DNA of 64,000 nucleotides from positions 11,436,386 to 11,500,385 of the forward strand of contig OW804094.1 of assembly GCA_942159475.1 (NCBI GenBank), written 5' to 3'. Of the stretch, positions 11,221 through 22,339 are shown piece after piece. The stretch's first letter is position 1; the number at the start of each line of letters is the position of its first letter. Source of the stretch: Sthenelais limicola. Its lineage: Eukaryota > Annelida > Polychaeta > Phyllodocida > Sigalionidae. Made by a program: the position numbers and the translations under genes. Under the pieces are notes generated by a model, which did no database searches, had not been told where the DNA came from, and saw only the letters and a program-made list of their open reading frames with translations.

Positions 11221-12986
11221 ATGGCCAAAGTTTACAAGGTGGTTGATCCCCTACAGCCCGGGACATCAACACAGGGTCTGGAAACTGACTGGTGCAAGTG
11301 CATGCTTTGTCAGGAGGACACATCAGAGGTGCTTAAGTGTCCAGCTGATTTTCTAGGTGCCACACAGGGAGCAGGGTACAAGACAATTACTGAGCTTCTT
11401 GTAGGTTTTGACAGGATTGGCTGTTTGCTCCCATCTGTCAATCTTTCAAGGCTTGATGATGGAATGGGCATTGAAGCAACACTACAGCAGCACAAGGCCA
11501 AATGGCATGACTCATGTAGGCTCCTGTACAACAGAACAAAACTAAAGCGTGCAGAGAAGCGTAAGATGCCCCCAGAAGATGCTGCAGATGGCTCTGCTGA
11601 TAATTCAAAGTTCATCCGCAAGAGTGCCAGTGAGAAGAGTGCTTCTGTCAAAACTTGCTTCTTCTGTGACCAACCTGCACCAGATAAAGAGCCTTTGACT
11701 CGAAAGGCATCAACATTTGAGCTTGATATTAATGTCAGGAAGGCTGCACTCAAATTGCAGGACAAATCCCTACTGGCGAAACTCAGTGCAGGAGACCTGA
11801 TTGCACAAGAAGCCCAGTACCATCTGCAATGCTTGCTTTCCTTGTACAACAGAGCTAGAGAAACCAAAACATCTGAAGAGTTTGGTGTGGACAGAATGAA
11901 TCATGGCCTTGCATTTGCTGAGCTGATATCTTATATTGAAGATACTCGCATGGATAGTCTAGTTGCACACATCTTCAAACTCAGCGACCTGGTCAATCTG
12001 TACACAACAAGGCTAGAACAACTTGGAACTGATGTAGCAGGACGCATCCACTCCACTGACCTCAAAAAGAGAGTACTGGATTACTTTCCAGACATGGAAG
12101 CTCACAAGCAAGGCAGAGATATAGTCCTCATTTCCTATGAAGACGTTGGATTAGCAGTGAGGAAAGCATGTGAGAATGATGCTGATGCTGATGCTGTTCA
12201 TCTTGCCAGGGCTGCAAACATAGTGAGAAGAGACATGTTCAAGATGAAAAACCAGTTTGGGGGTTCCTTTGAACCCAACAGCCAGGAAGAATCTGTTCCA
12301 GTGTCTCTGTTAGCATTAGTTGCTATGGTGTTAAATGGGGCAAACATCAAGGCACAGTCAAGCTTTTCCAAAATGCCCCAGCCAGTACTCACGATTTCCC
12401 AACTACTGATGTCCAACAGCATGGTACGACGACGGGAGAATCAGCAGACCCCATGTACAAGGCACAATCAAGTAAGGGAAACACCTCTGCCGATCTACTT
12501 GGGTGTGATGGTCCATACAAAGACTCGCAAGCGTGAACTGGTGGACTGTTTGTATGATCTGGGACTGAGTATTTCCTATGACCGTGTGCTGGCCATTTCA
12601 ACTGACCTTGGCAACAAGATCTGCCATTACTACAAGACGGAAAAAGCAGTTTGTCCTCCTAAGCTGAAAGGTGGTCTCTTCACGACTGCGGCAGTTGATA
12701 ACATAGACCACAACCCAAGCTCTACCAGTGCGCATGACTCATTCCATGGAACTGGAATATCACTGTTCCAACACCCTGACAACAACTTCAATGGAGCGTC
12801 CAGGGCTGCTACCCACACTAATTGTGATGCTGCTTGTGCCAAGAAGATGTCAGCATCTCTCCCCGAGACCTACACCAATGTACTACCTGTTGCTCTTCCA
12901 AGGCAAGACCCACAAGTGCCAAAGCAAGAAGGTCCAAACCGAGTAGACTGTCAGCTCATACCTCAAGCCTTGCGGAAGGAATATTG
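11221..12986 (+). CDS. Uncharacterised multicopy-family protein, exon 1 (residues 1-589)
   Basis: First coding exon of the best-preserved gene in the window. ATG at 11221 is chosen because the upstream GTG in frame sits directly on a splice acceptor. Two Cys/His modules repeat: CKCMLC (from Cys25) with WHDSCRLLYNR near residue 95, and CFFC near 147 with YHLQCLLSLYNR near 200. Each module looks like a treble-clef-type zinc site, and together they suggest an internal duplication. Near the exon end the motif VDNIDHNPSSTS with FHGTGISLF is a hallmark I recognise from large unnamed protein families in cnidarian, mollusc and fish genomes. The frame is open for 1,766 nt and continues in phase after a 184-nt intron (12,987-13,170). 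Function is unknown. A mobile-element origin is likely from family copy number, but no terminal repeats were found. Confidence 0.75.
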
Positions 12987-13170
12987 GTAGGTTTCATTTA
13001 GCTGTTCAGCAAGAAAGGCAGAGCTATTGATGGTCTGCCTCCTACACAGGCTGCACTCATTGAACACACTATTATTCATTGAACATTATCTCAATTAATT
13101 TACGATCAAACACAAATTACCACATATACACACATTTATGTTTAAAAAAATGTTATTTTCTGCTTTACAG
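12987..13170 (+). other. Intron carrying a copied piece of the downstream exon
   Basis: Donor GTAGGT at 12987, acceptor gctttacag ending at 13170. Bases 13000-13060 are identical to exon 2 bases 15654-15714, and the match continues to 13071/15725 with two differences. The intron thus contains a 72-bp direct copy of coding sequence located 2.65 kb downstream. Confidence 0.85.
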
Positions 13171-15991
13171 CTGGCTGCAGCACCTGAAGCAGGTGGTGGA
13201 CTCTGAGACCCTGAAGGAGGATGAGATGATCTCTTGGGCTGCATACCATGCAAGCCAGCAAGCTTCACAACCACCTGAAGACATGAAAGTGGCTCTCACG
13301 TCCTTGCTACCCCTTTTCCATGATGAGGCAAAATCTGTAGCCATGATCCGCCACTCGATGGACATAGTGAAGACAGCAGTTGATGTCCTGAATCCTGGCC
13401 AGATCCCAGTCCTCACATGTGACCAGCCACTCTACACTCTGGCAAAGCACATCCAATGGAGCTGGCCTACAAGTTATGGCGAAGATCGATTCGTAGTGAT
13501 GCTTGGTGGCCTACACATTGAGATGGCATCCCTCAAGGTCCTTGGTGATCTTCTAGAAGGCAGCGGCTGGACAGGAGCTCTAGTTCAGGCTGAGGTTGCT
13601 ACCAGTGGAACAGCAGATTCCTTTCTGAAAGCATCCCATGTGACACGCACAAGACGGGCTCACCAAGTCACAGCAAGTTGCCTGTATCTACTTCAGCAAA
13701 GTGCCTACAGGGAGTACATCCAGACCTTGAAAGATGCAAGAGACAGGGTGCCATTTGAAGACTGGTGTGATGCAAGGTCCCATTCATGTCCTCAATTCCA
13801 ATTCTGGTACTTGATCCTACAGCTGGAGCTGGCAGTGATGGTCTATGTGAGATCAATACGTGAGGCTGACTTCCTGCTCTACATAGAGGCCTTGTCAAAG
13901 ATCGTCCCTTGGTTCTTCGCCCTGGACCATACACACTACTCGAGATGGGTGCCTATCCACCTACGAGACATGGTGTCAATGAAGCAACTCCATCCCCATG
14001 TGTATGCTGAGTTTCTCAAGGGGAACTTTGTGGTCAAGAAGTCAAAGCGTGCATTCTCTGCTGTTGCTATTGACCAGGCCCATGAGCAGAACAATGCTTC
14101 CGTAAAGGGAGACGGAGGTGCTGTGGGCCTGACGGAGAACCCTGCGGCTCTTCGTCGATGGATGGTAAGTGGTCCCGAGATGGCTCGTTTAATTCAGGAA
14201 TTTGAGGGATCAACCGAGAAGAGGCAGGACACAGATGGACGTCACCATGAACAGAAGAGACATGCACAGATGGCATTTGCACAAGATGTGCGATCACTGA
14301 GCCGAGCCATAGAAGAGATGGGGAACCCATTCGCTGAATACAGCAGTGATCTCCTTGTCCTGAACAGCAGAGACATTGTGGACACAGCAGTGGCAGACAC
14401 AGTGCGGCAGATGCAGAAACTTGGACTCCAGGAGTATGATACATATGTCAAAGAGAGACTTGTGAACCAGACAGTGCCTATCAAAGATCCCATCAAGCGG
14501 AACAACCTGTATCTTTTCAGCCGCCCACCAGTCAGAGAGAAGTCAAGGAAACAGCTACAGTTGTCATCCCTGAAGAATGACTGTTCGCTCTTCTCAAGGC
14601 TGTACATTGCCTCCCAGATACGCCATGGTGATTTGGAAGAGTTTTTTCAGCACGAAAACCAGGCCTGTCCACCATCTCTGTCTCAGATGGGCAGTCTGAG
14701 AACTGGAACCAAGTCAGACTTGATGCACTGCCTCGAAAACCTTGTTCCAGTGAATGAGGATCTCTCCACCCCCAGAGTACAGGTCAACATCCTGGATGGT
14801 GCTGGCATCGTCAACATGCTGCGACCAGGGACTGCAAAAACATTCCAAGGTTATGCCACTGATATCTTTGTGCCATATATCACATCCCAGCTTCAGCATG
14901 TAGATAGACTAGATGTTGTCTGGGATCTGTACCTGGCAGACAGCTTGAAGGCAGATACTCGTAGCAAGAGAGGAAAGGGAGTTAGGAGACGAGTCGAGCC
15001 ATCAAGTGCAGTTCCTGGAAACTGGCAAGAGTTTCTCCGCATCAATGACAACAAGACAGAGCTGTTCTCCTTCCTGGCTTCTACCATGGCAGAAATTGAC
15101 ACAAACAAACATCTCATCACCACACAAGGCACTGATGTTCTTTGCTCCAATCGCCAGGATGTGTCTGCTCTAGCGCCATGCATGCATGAGGAGGCTGACA
15201 CTCGTATCCTCCTGCACCTACAGGATGCCATACAACAGGGATACAGCAAAGTGTCAATACGCACTGTTGATACAGATGTGGTAGTCCTGGCCATAGCATC
15301 AGCTAATTGCCTCAATATATGTGAACTGTGGATTGCCTTTGGAGCTGGGAAGAACTTCAGGTTCATTGCTGCTCATGAGATTGCCAAAGCTCTTGGTCCC
15401 AACCGATGTGTGGCCTTGCCGATGTTTCACGCCTTTACTGGATGTGACACAGTGTCGTGCTTTGGTGGCAGGGGCAAGAAGACTGCATGGGACATCTGGA
15501 CCACCTATGGAGACGTCACACCAGCATTCTCTGCCTTGGGTACCATGCCAGACCCAGGTGCCATTGACGAGTGGATGCAACCACTGGAGCGATTTGTGGT
15601 CCTGCTGTATGATCGCACCAGCACAGAGGTGGGTGTGAACCAGGCAAGGAAACAGCTGTTCAGCAAGAAAGGCAGAGCTATTGATGGTCTGCCTCCTACA
15701 CAGGCTGCACTCATCCAACACACTAAGAGAGCTGCCTACCAGGCTGGTTACTGTTGGGCCCAAATGATGATCCCTGCTCCGGAGCTTCCGTCACCAAGTG
15801 AATGGGGTTGGAACAGAAAGCCTGGTGGTGGATGGAGTATAACCTGGACAACATTACCAGAAGCATCAGAAGCTTGCAGGGAACTCTTGAGATGTGGCTG
15901 CAAGAACGGCTGCAGAGGACGCTGCAAATGTCATAAGGCTTCTCTTCAGTGTACAGCTCTTTGTCAGTGCGGTGGACAGTGCTCTGAGTGA
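13171..15991 (+). CDS. Uncharacterised multicopy-family protein, exon 2 with FEN/PIN-like motifs and Cys-rich tail
   Basis: Exon 2 adds about 940 codons and ends with TGA at 15989-15991. Joined to exon 1 it gives 1,528 residues. Around residues 1261-1350 an ordered set of acidic motifs appears: HEEADTR (E1262, E1263, D1265), VDTDVVVLA (D1289, D1291) and FTGCDTVS (D1348). This order and spacing resembles the metal-binding acidic residues of FEN1/XPG and other PIN-like nucleases (EAEA, DxD, GCD). The resemblance is my inference. The last 40 residues hold about eleven cysteines in CGC/CKC/CQC pairs, similar to CXC-type DNA-binding tails. A nuclear nuclease or transposition-type role would fit. 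The frame is intact, unlike most coding relics here. A possible poly(A) signal AATAAA lies at 16478. Confidence 0.75.
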
Positions 15992-16760
15992 CATGGCTCA
16001 CAGAGAACAGTTCATTATTGTTCAGACACAATTTCAATCCTATTGACTTATTTATATTCATGAGAACTTTTATTTCTCAATAATCATTTACAGTTTTTTA
16101 AATACAGTTTAAGAAAAAGTGGGATTGCAGTTAGACTATAAAAAGCTATTGTGTGTACGGTCTCTGCTAATGGAAGAAATAATTCTGGGTTTTTTGACGC
16201 TTTGGACAAAGTGGTCCTGTTTCCAAAATCATAACATGACATGAAAATGATAATCAATCTCACTTTGTTTAGCTCAAACTATTAATTATTTACCATTCAA
16301 CTGTTATGTGGACAGTAAAACCACCTATCTGCAGTACTAGTTCTCTGCTTATAGATAATTGTTTCAGATACGATTATGGTAATCCTCCCTAATCGGTATT
16401 TTCCAGTATTTCAAGGAATTTTCTGTCTAGTATTACATATTCTCTGAACTATTCTGTAGTTTTAAGTGCAAAGAGTTAATAAAATGTTTGATTTATTTAG
16501 ATAATTCAGATTTGATATTAGCAGTTAGCGTATTACATTAGTCCATGTATACTTTCAATCTGTCATCTAACTGCTGAATATAAATATCGTACATTTTGAA
16601 AAAAACAGCAACTGTCTTCTCATTTTATTCAAATGAGTCAAGTGATATGAGTTTATCTAATTTCATGGCAGAAATTTGTGGCCATCTTGGAAAATTCTTG
16701 ATACTTTGATTGGATATGGAATACAAATACAGCCTCTACATAGATAAATACATATGGTAT
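15992..16760. other. 3' flank of the two-exon gene
   Basis: AT-rich and non-coding. It contains AATAAA at 16478-16483, about 490 bases after the stop codon, the most plausible polyadenylation signal for the gene upstream. Confidence 0.4.
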
Positions 16761-16762
16761 GA

Positions 16763-17200
16763 CATCAAGACCAATCAAATCAGATTATTCTAGCCAATTC
16801 TAATGCAAAAATAGGATTTTTTAGGGCAAAAAAGCAGCCATCTTGGAAAATGGCGGCCATCTTGAAATCCCAAATGGTCCAGGATTTCAAATATGGTCAC
16901 TACCTTAGTAAAACTCTCTGATTCAATGTCAAGATCATTCTAATCGGATTATTCTAGCCAATTCTAATGCAAAAATAGGGTTTTTCAGGGCAAAAAAGCA
17001 GCCATCTTGGAAAATGGCGGCCATCTTGAAATTTCAAATGGTCCAAGAATACAAATATGGTCACTACCTTAGTAAAACTCTATGATTCAATGTCAAGATC
17101 ATTCAAATCAGACTATTCTAGCCAATTCTATGGCAAAAATAGCATTTTTCAGGGCAAAAAAGCAGCCATCTTGGAAAATGGCCGCCATTTTTGTCATAGG
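16763..17200. repeat. Tandem repeat, 164-bp unit, three copies
   Basis: The word tagccaattc recurs at 16791, 16955 and 17119, exactly 164 bp apart. Each unit contains gcagccatcttggaaaatgg, and the first two also hold a second gcggccatcttg. That word is a YY1-like ATGGCNGCC/CCATCTT motif. Unit 3 is the most diverged and merges into sequence shared with 5,400-5,485. Confidence 0.85.
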
Positions 17201-17248
17201 TCGAATCTGAGATGGCCCTACTTCTAAAAATCACCACTGAGGCAGAAT

Positions 17249-17600
17249 CTACCTGTGGACCAAATTCCATGCTTGTTTCATCAAACCCACAATACTTTCA
17301 CCTATCTGCAGCACTAAGTCATACACAGTACACTTAAAAGGCTTTTCAACAGTATGTGTTTTCATGTGTTTGCTCAGGCATCCAGCCTGTGCTGCCCTAT
17401 AGTCAAACACAGTACATTTATATGGCTTTTCCCCAGTTTGTGTTCTCATGTCTCCTCAGATGACTAACCATGCTTGCTCTATAGTCACACACAGTACATT
17501 TATATGGCTTTTCCTCAGTATGTGTCCTCATGTGTGTCCTAAGGCATCTAGTTGTTGTTGCCCTATAGTCACACACAGTACATTTGTGAAAAATGTCAGA
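17249..17600 (-). pseudogene. Decayed C2H2 zinc-finger array, second copy
   Basis: On the minus strand, finger linkers (HTGEKPYKCTV-type and KTHTVEKPFKCTV) and at least four finger periods of about 84 bp are readable. The longest continuous frame (17,249-17,449) keeps one and a half fingers, and the second Cys of several pairs is lost. A GTG-to-stop pattern and frame changes mark it as dead. It is a paralogue of 5,220-5,400. Confidence 0.65.
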
Positions 17601-17613
17601 TCCAAAGGCCGGA

Positions 17614-17791
17614 GGTGAGTGAGATTGGTTGCTTTACGCCCTTATCAACACATTTAAGCATGTTTTATCAAGGGCGGGAGAGCTGAGAGGGAGGCAGTTT
17701 ATGATCATACCCAGGAAAACGAGATAGATAAGAAGGAAGAGAGACACAGAGAAAAGAGACAGAAAGGCACTTTATGGTCATACCCAGGACC
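17614..17791 (+). mobile_element. SINE copy 4
   Basis: GAGT start, hairpin with an altered loop (aacacatttaagcatgttt), AG-rich body and a single tail module (tcatacccaggacc). No clear target-site duplication. Confidence 0.8.
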
Positions 17792-17943
17792 AACATACAG
17801 ATATGCTTTATCATATAATGAATTGTATTTTTCTGTTAAATCAATAAATGTGTTTGGTGACTTAAGAAATAAATTTAAGTATAAATACAAGGAGTTCAGT
17901 TGATGAGCAATACATTAGTTCACATATTTATTATTGGTTTTAG

Positions 17944-18220
17944 ATGCAGGAAGCGGGTGATAAACTCAAGAAAACGGACTTGGACAACTTTTCCTTGGAT
18001 CAGCTGCTCAAGAACTACAGGCTCTGTGCTGACCACTACAAGGATGCCATGTTCATGAATAAAGATGCACGGAATAACCTGATCCATTCTGCCATACCCA
18101 CTATATTCAAGTCATTAGAAAAACCACTACCACCAGTTGCACCTCAGCTGCCCCTCGATAAGAAGGTTGCGACCCAAGGCAACATTGAAAATGTTGAGCC
18201 TTTGCGTACGAAACTTAGAG
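17944..18220 (+). CDS. THAP-domain C-terminal exon
   Basis: An exon with a ggttttag acceptor and a GTAAAT donor. It encodes the second half of a THAP zinc finger: YRLCADHY supplies the CxxH pair, and LIHSAIPTIF matches the conserved AVPTIF box that closes the domain. The first half (CxxC) should lie upstream, but I cannot identify it; a SINE sits directly before this exon. THAP proteins are nuclear DNA-binding proteins and include P-element transposases. After the domain come about 45 Pro/Lys-rich residues. Could be a host gene exon or a transposase relic. Confidence 0.55.
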
Positions 18221-18660
18221 GTAAATATATCTATTTAATAAAACTGATAGTAAACATATTTAATGTTTATTACTAGTTGACACTCTCATCATGTAATGAA
18301 TTACAAACTAAACCATGCCTAATTTTGCATTTTTAAGGTTTTGACATACAGACGTTTCATCACCTTAACGTTTCAATGAGTAGATGTTTCATTATTATGA
18401 TGTTTCAACTTTGTGACCAGTTTTGATATACAACACAAGCATGTTTGGTTTGGTTTGGTTTGGTTAGGATTTATGGTAATTTTGAATATTTCTATTTGAT
18501 CAGCTCGGACTGAGATATAATGTACCAGCCACGAAAAGTGGACTACATGGTCAAATTTAGAGGTCTCCAACTTTTTTTGATCGGGGTAAGGTATGATTTT
18601 TTTTTTTCAATTTGTGAGATATGACCTCAAATAAATGTCTAGAACATGCAGGAGGAAAAA
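18221..18660. other. Intronic, with a GGTTT microsatellite
   Basis: Contains gtttggtttggtttggtt near 18,440-18,468. A similar short array lies at about 25,710-25,732. No coding signal. Confidence 0.4.
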
Positions 18661-18689
18661 ACATGCAAACACCACAGAGAATGAAAAGG

Positions 18690-19033
18690 AGGGTAAGTTA
18701 CCATGCCCTGTCTGTTCATAGACATTCGCACACCCATTTACACTACGGCGTCACCAACTAAAGGCCCACAAAATGACAACTAAAACCCCTGAACCAATTA
18801 TAATTACCAAGAAACTGAAACCACCAAAAATCTACCCAGAAATTGTCCCAGCCCCATCAAAAGCCAAATTCCGAGTTGTTTTTGTACCTCAATCGTGTCT
18901 TAGTAGGAAAGTCAGTTGCGACTACTGCAGGAACTCGTCCACTAAAACAAGGGAACATGTCAAGGGCACTTCTAGTTATACTTCGAGTAAATCTTCGAGT
19001 AACGAAGATAGGCTCAAGGCCATAGTCGTCTGA
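18690..19033 (+). pseudogene. C2H2 zinc-finger gene fragment with internal stop
   Basis: The plus-strand frame reads LPCPVCS, then an amber codon, then TFAHPFTLRRHQLKAHK: a standard C2H2 finger (C-x2-C-x12-H-x4-H) with a stop where the family usually has Lys or Arg. A basic Pro-rich stretch and CDYCRNSSTKTREH follow, a second possible Cys/His pair. The frame ends at TGA 19031-19033 and seems to continue after a frameshift in the NADAR-like piece. N-terminal fingers of this type head some R2/NeSL-type retrotransposon ORFs, but no reverse transcriptase follows in frame, so assignment stays open. Confidence 0.5.
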
Positions 19034-19034
19034 A

Positions 19035-19620
19035 CATAGGGGCAGCCATTTGATTGTCTCAGCTCAAGAACCGCTTGCCTATACCGTCAGAGATCTGCAA
19101 GAACTTCCTGAGCAGTGCAGACCTGGGGATGCTCGGTTTAAGAGCAAACACTACTTCCTCTCCAACTTTTTCCCTACAAAGATCCAGCGTGAGGGCTCCG
19201 AATATGATTTGGTCGAACAAACCTTTCAGGCGAGCAAGGCGAGGTTTCTGGGTCACACAGAGATGGCAGAGGATCTCCTGCAACAGCCGAATCGGTATGA
19301 GTGAGTGAGTGAGTGAGATTGGTTGCTTTACGCCCTTATCAACACTTTGAAGTGTTATATCAAGGGCGGGAGCAGAGAGGGAGGCAGTTTATGATCATAC
19401 CCAGGAAATAGAGATAGAGAAGAAGGGAGAGAGAGACAGAGAAAAGAGACAGAAAGGCACTTTAAGGTCTTACCCAGGACCAGACCGAGCCCTGGCCATC
19501 ATAGAGAAGTCAGCAGGTAAAGAGAGGATAAACCTCATTACTACCCTCTCAAAACGCCGGGAAACCCTTGCGGTACGCCAACCAACCCAAAGTGATTGGC
19601 AGAACTTTCAAAACTATTCT
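19035..19620 (+). pseudogene. NADAR (YbiA-like) domain fragment, SINE-interrupted
   Basis: The frame through 19,304 carries FKSKHYFLSNFFPTKI and SEYDLVEQTFQASKARFLG. This matches the opening half of the NADAR/DUF1768 fold, whose members act on N-glycosidic bonds of ADP-ribose-type and riboflavin intermediates. The usual FLSNF and E-x-x-FQA-x-KA landmarks are present. A SINE at 19,299-19,481 breaks the frame; a short remainder follows (RALAIIEKSAG). There is no in-frame ATG; the apparent start is a TTG, and a frameshift separates it from the zinc-finger piece upstream. It is a dead domain copy of uncertain parent gene. Confidence 0.5.
19299..19481 (+). mobile_element. SINE copy 5, inside the NADAR-like frame
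   Basis: Full family structure with four GAGT units, perfect hairpin and a single tail module. Lies within coding-like sequence. Confidence 0.85.
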
Positions 19621-20541
19621 GAAAAGCTCTCAATCAAGACCATCACATAGCAGGGATCGCAGCCCCCTTCAAACCAAAAGAGGAAGGTCAGTATCACCTA
19701 AAAATAAAAGAAACAACCGACGAAGCCCATCCACTTGTAACATATACCCACATCACCACAGAGGGGACTCCAACCCCCGTAGGTCCCATGATGTCCCACA
19801 CACCAAGAGTCCCCCTAGAAGAAGCCTAGATAAGTACTATCAGCAAAAATTTGAGCATCTCCAACTGACATGCCCTTACAGTCTACCAACGGTGCCCCAA
19901 TACCCACCAAGAACCCTAAAAAAAGCAAGTGTCCAAGCCCCTCTCCTACATTGACCCCCACCCCGTCCCCACCCAAACCAAAGAAGAAAAAGAAAGAATC
20001 ATTGACAAAGCCCAAGTCAGTGACAATTACACAGGATGAAGAAACAAATCTGCCCCATGCCAAGGATGAAAGTGTCCCTCTTCTCATAGAGGAACTAAAC
20101 ACCAGCCTCCTCATCACACCAGGTAGGAATTTTTCACCCAAACTCAAGTCAATAATTACCAAGGAGAATAGCCCACCTCCTACCCGCCCAAACAAAGATC
20201 CTATGCAAACAACCCCCAATGATAATTCAACCACCCCTGTGCCAAATAACCCAGATGCAGAGGAACAATTTCGGGACTTAGAAGAGGATGTCACAATAAC
20301 TTTAAATAAACACGCAGACAGCATATTGGAAAGCCTTCCTGAGCTAGATGGGGCTAGCTGTTCTTTTCAAGGCCTCCCGCTTGTTGGTGCTACACCCCGG
20401 CTCGCATACATTGATACACTTGTTCAGGCAGTTGCATCAGCTTTGGAGGATAGGTTCACCTCAGATAGAGATTTCATGAATGCTACCCTCCCATTCAATT
20501 TGAGGTCTTGCCAAAGAGAGAGAGTGACCCTGGTAAAGTGA
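19568..20541 (+). pseudogene. Pro/Lys/Ser-rich reading frames leading into a hAT-like segment
   Basis: Two overlapping plus-strand frames (19,568-19,954 and 19,870-20,541) are rich in Pro, Ser and Lys. The second is open for 223 codons from ATG 19,870. Its last 55 residues (YIDTLVQAVASALEDRF) resemble the helical segment that precedes the C-terminal dimerisation region in ZNF862-like hAT transposases. The rest has no domain I know. A similar Pro-rich, ITxxEE-bearing frame occurs at 27,900-28,440. Confidence 0.4.
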
Positions 20542-20795
20542 GATAGTTGTAAGCATGTTGCCTGCAAAATTGTGTCTATTATCTGTTTGTTTTTTCAGAT
20601 TATGCGTAGACAGTTTTTTGTTTAATTGTTAAAGGTTTTCATACTTTTGATTTGACTGCTTTCTCCCATGATGACCAACTGGTATTTCTGAGAGTCAGAT
20701 AGATCATTATTTACAGGATTGTCGCATGATTCTATTCATCATAGTGATTTCATATTCACTTCATTCATGATATAATGTAAATTCATTATGTTCAG

Positions 20796-21410
20796 ATTTT
20801 CGAGAAGAAGAGATATGCCTGCTGCACTCCCAATTTAATTCGAGGGGCCTGCCTGAACTGAGTCCTGCTTCATCAGTGGAGGTTTCTGAAGGTTTTGTTG
20901 GGCCAGAGGTAAATATCATTTACTTCAGGATATAGCTTTGAATCATTTATGTACTTCAGAATTGGCTAAAACACAAGATACTTTTTTCTTCAGATATGGA
21001 ACAAAGGTGAACAACATGTCCTGGGAGGAAGTGTGGAATGTCACCCAGGGACAGGGAGTGGAAGACATTCTACAGCTCAGGGACCTTGCCTTAAGCCTCC
21101 CATCCACTTCTGTTTTCAATGAAAGGGCATTCTCTCACATGAAGCTCATGAAAACAGGTGATGTAAAAGAAAATAAATAGTGCTATATGCATTTTGGGAA
21201 TAAAGTGTGAATACTTTCGTGATAGTAAACGAATAAGGCTACCATATGATTATATTTTACAATTTTCTCTTTGTTTTCTAGAAAAAAGATCAAGGATGAC
21301 TAGTGAAACTTTGACGCAACTTATGCAAGTGAAGACCTGCACCTCAGTTGGCATTATAACTTTGTTAATATATGTCATGTTGAATAAAGATTTGATGTTG
21401 GACAAAAAAA
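20796..21410 (+). pseudogene. hAT transposase C-terminal (dimerisation) exons
   Basis: Three exons: 20,796-20,908, 20,994-21,157 and 21,282 to about 21,400. The junction between the last two is in exact phase 1. Across it runs the hAT dimerisation signature: LRDLALSLPSTSVFNERAFS then MKLMKT, joined to RSRMTSETLTQLMQV. These are the LP-S-ER-FS-M-K-RxRM landmarks of the family. The parent protein would bind DNA and cut and paste its own element. The catalytic N-terminal part is not adjacent, and the copy stops abruptly against a retrotransposon fragment at about 21,412. Confidence 0.65.
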
Positions 21411-21432
21411 AATGATGTTCGCTTGTGAGCAT

Positions 21433-22335
21433 AACAGGATCCTAAAACCTTGCATGCAGGCACTGAGTAGCCATTTCTTGTATTTATATCACCTGTCATT
21501 GGAGAGCTCAATTGTACCCAGTGAATTTAAGAAAGCAAATGTTACCCCACTATATAAAGAGGGAAGCAAACAAACACCTGGTAACTATAGACCAATATCG
21601 TGTATTAATTTGCCAGCAAAAATACTTGAAAGCTGCATCCACACTCAACTATCGAATTACCTAGAGTCCAACAACTTGATAACTGAGAACCAATTCGGGT
21701 TTAGAAGAGGAAAATCCATTGTCAAAGCCCATGACAACCTACTAAATAAAGTATATAACAATTTAAACAGTAAGAGAGCAACCAACTTAATATTCCTAGA
21801 CTTCAAAAAGGCGTTTGATACCGTTAATCATAAATTACTCCTCCGGAAACTTCTAAATTACGGAAAAGAACCAAAACTCATACCAATGGTTCCATAACTA
21901 CCTATCAGATAGATGTCAGAGGGTAGTAATAGGTGGTGGATCATCCTCCCTTAAACCTGTCACTTGTGGTGTCCCTCAGGGAACCTCCTTGGGGCCACTA
22001 CTATTCAGTGTATATATTAATGATTTACCTGATGTCGTTAAAACTAGCAAAATCAAATTATTTGCAGACGACACTGTATTATTTGATGATAGAGCCCTTG
22101 GGGCCGAAAAGATATAATCACTTCAAACAGACCTCGATAGAATAGTAAAATGGTGAGCTAGCAATAAAATCTCGCACAATATCTCAAAATGCCAAGCCTA
22201 ACAATCAAGCCTAACAATCAGGTCTAAGATCGACCTCAAAAACACTGTAAGGTATAACATTGACAATCAAATGATGGAAGCATATAAATACCTTGGAATC
22301 GAGCTTGACAGACAACTAAACTATAAGAAGTTCAT
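21433..22335 (+). pseudogene. Non-LTR retrotransposon reverse transcriptase fragment
   Basis: Reads as the RT of a Jockey/CR1-type LINE: ANVTPLYKEG, NYRPISCINL, FGFRRGKS, LIFLDFKKAFDTVNH, GVPQGTSLGPLLF and the catalytic FADDTVLF. A frameshift near 21,890 separates the fingers from the palm, and TAA or TGA codons occur near 22,117 and 22,157. Both ends are missing: no endonuclease upstream, and the frame passes abruptly at about 22,340 into unrelated sequence. The enzyme would copy RNA at a nicked chromosomal target. Confidence 0.8.
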
Positions 22336-22339
22336 GTGT

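Noticed and set aside
13079..13170. ATG at 13,079 as the start of a separate 970-codon gene
   Set aside because: The stretch to 13,170 is AT-rich intron ending in a good acceptor; the splice from 12,986 restores phase, so one gene is simpler.
11310..15763. Minus-strand frames up to 185 codons opposite the two-exon gene
   Set aside because: Shadows of the plus-strand coding frame, which has splice support and conserved motifs.
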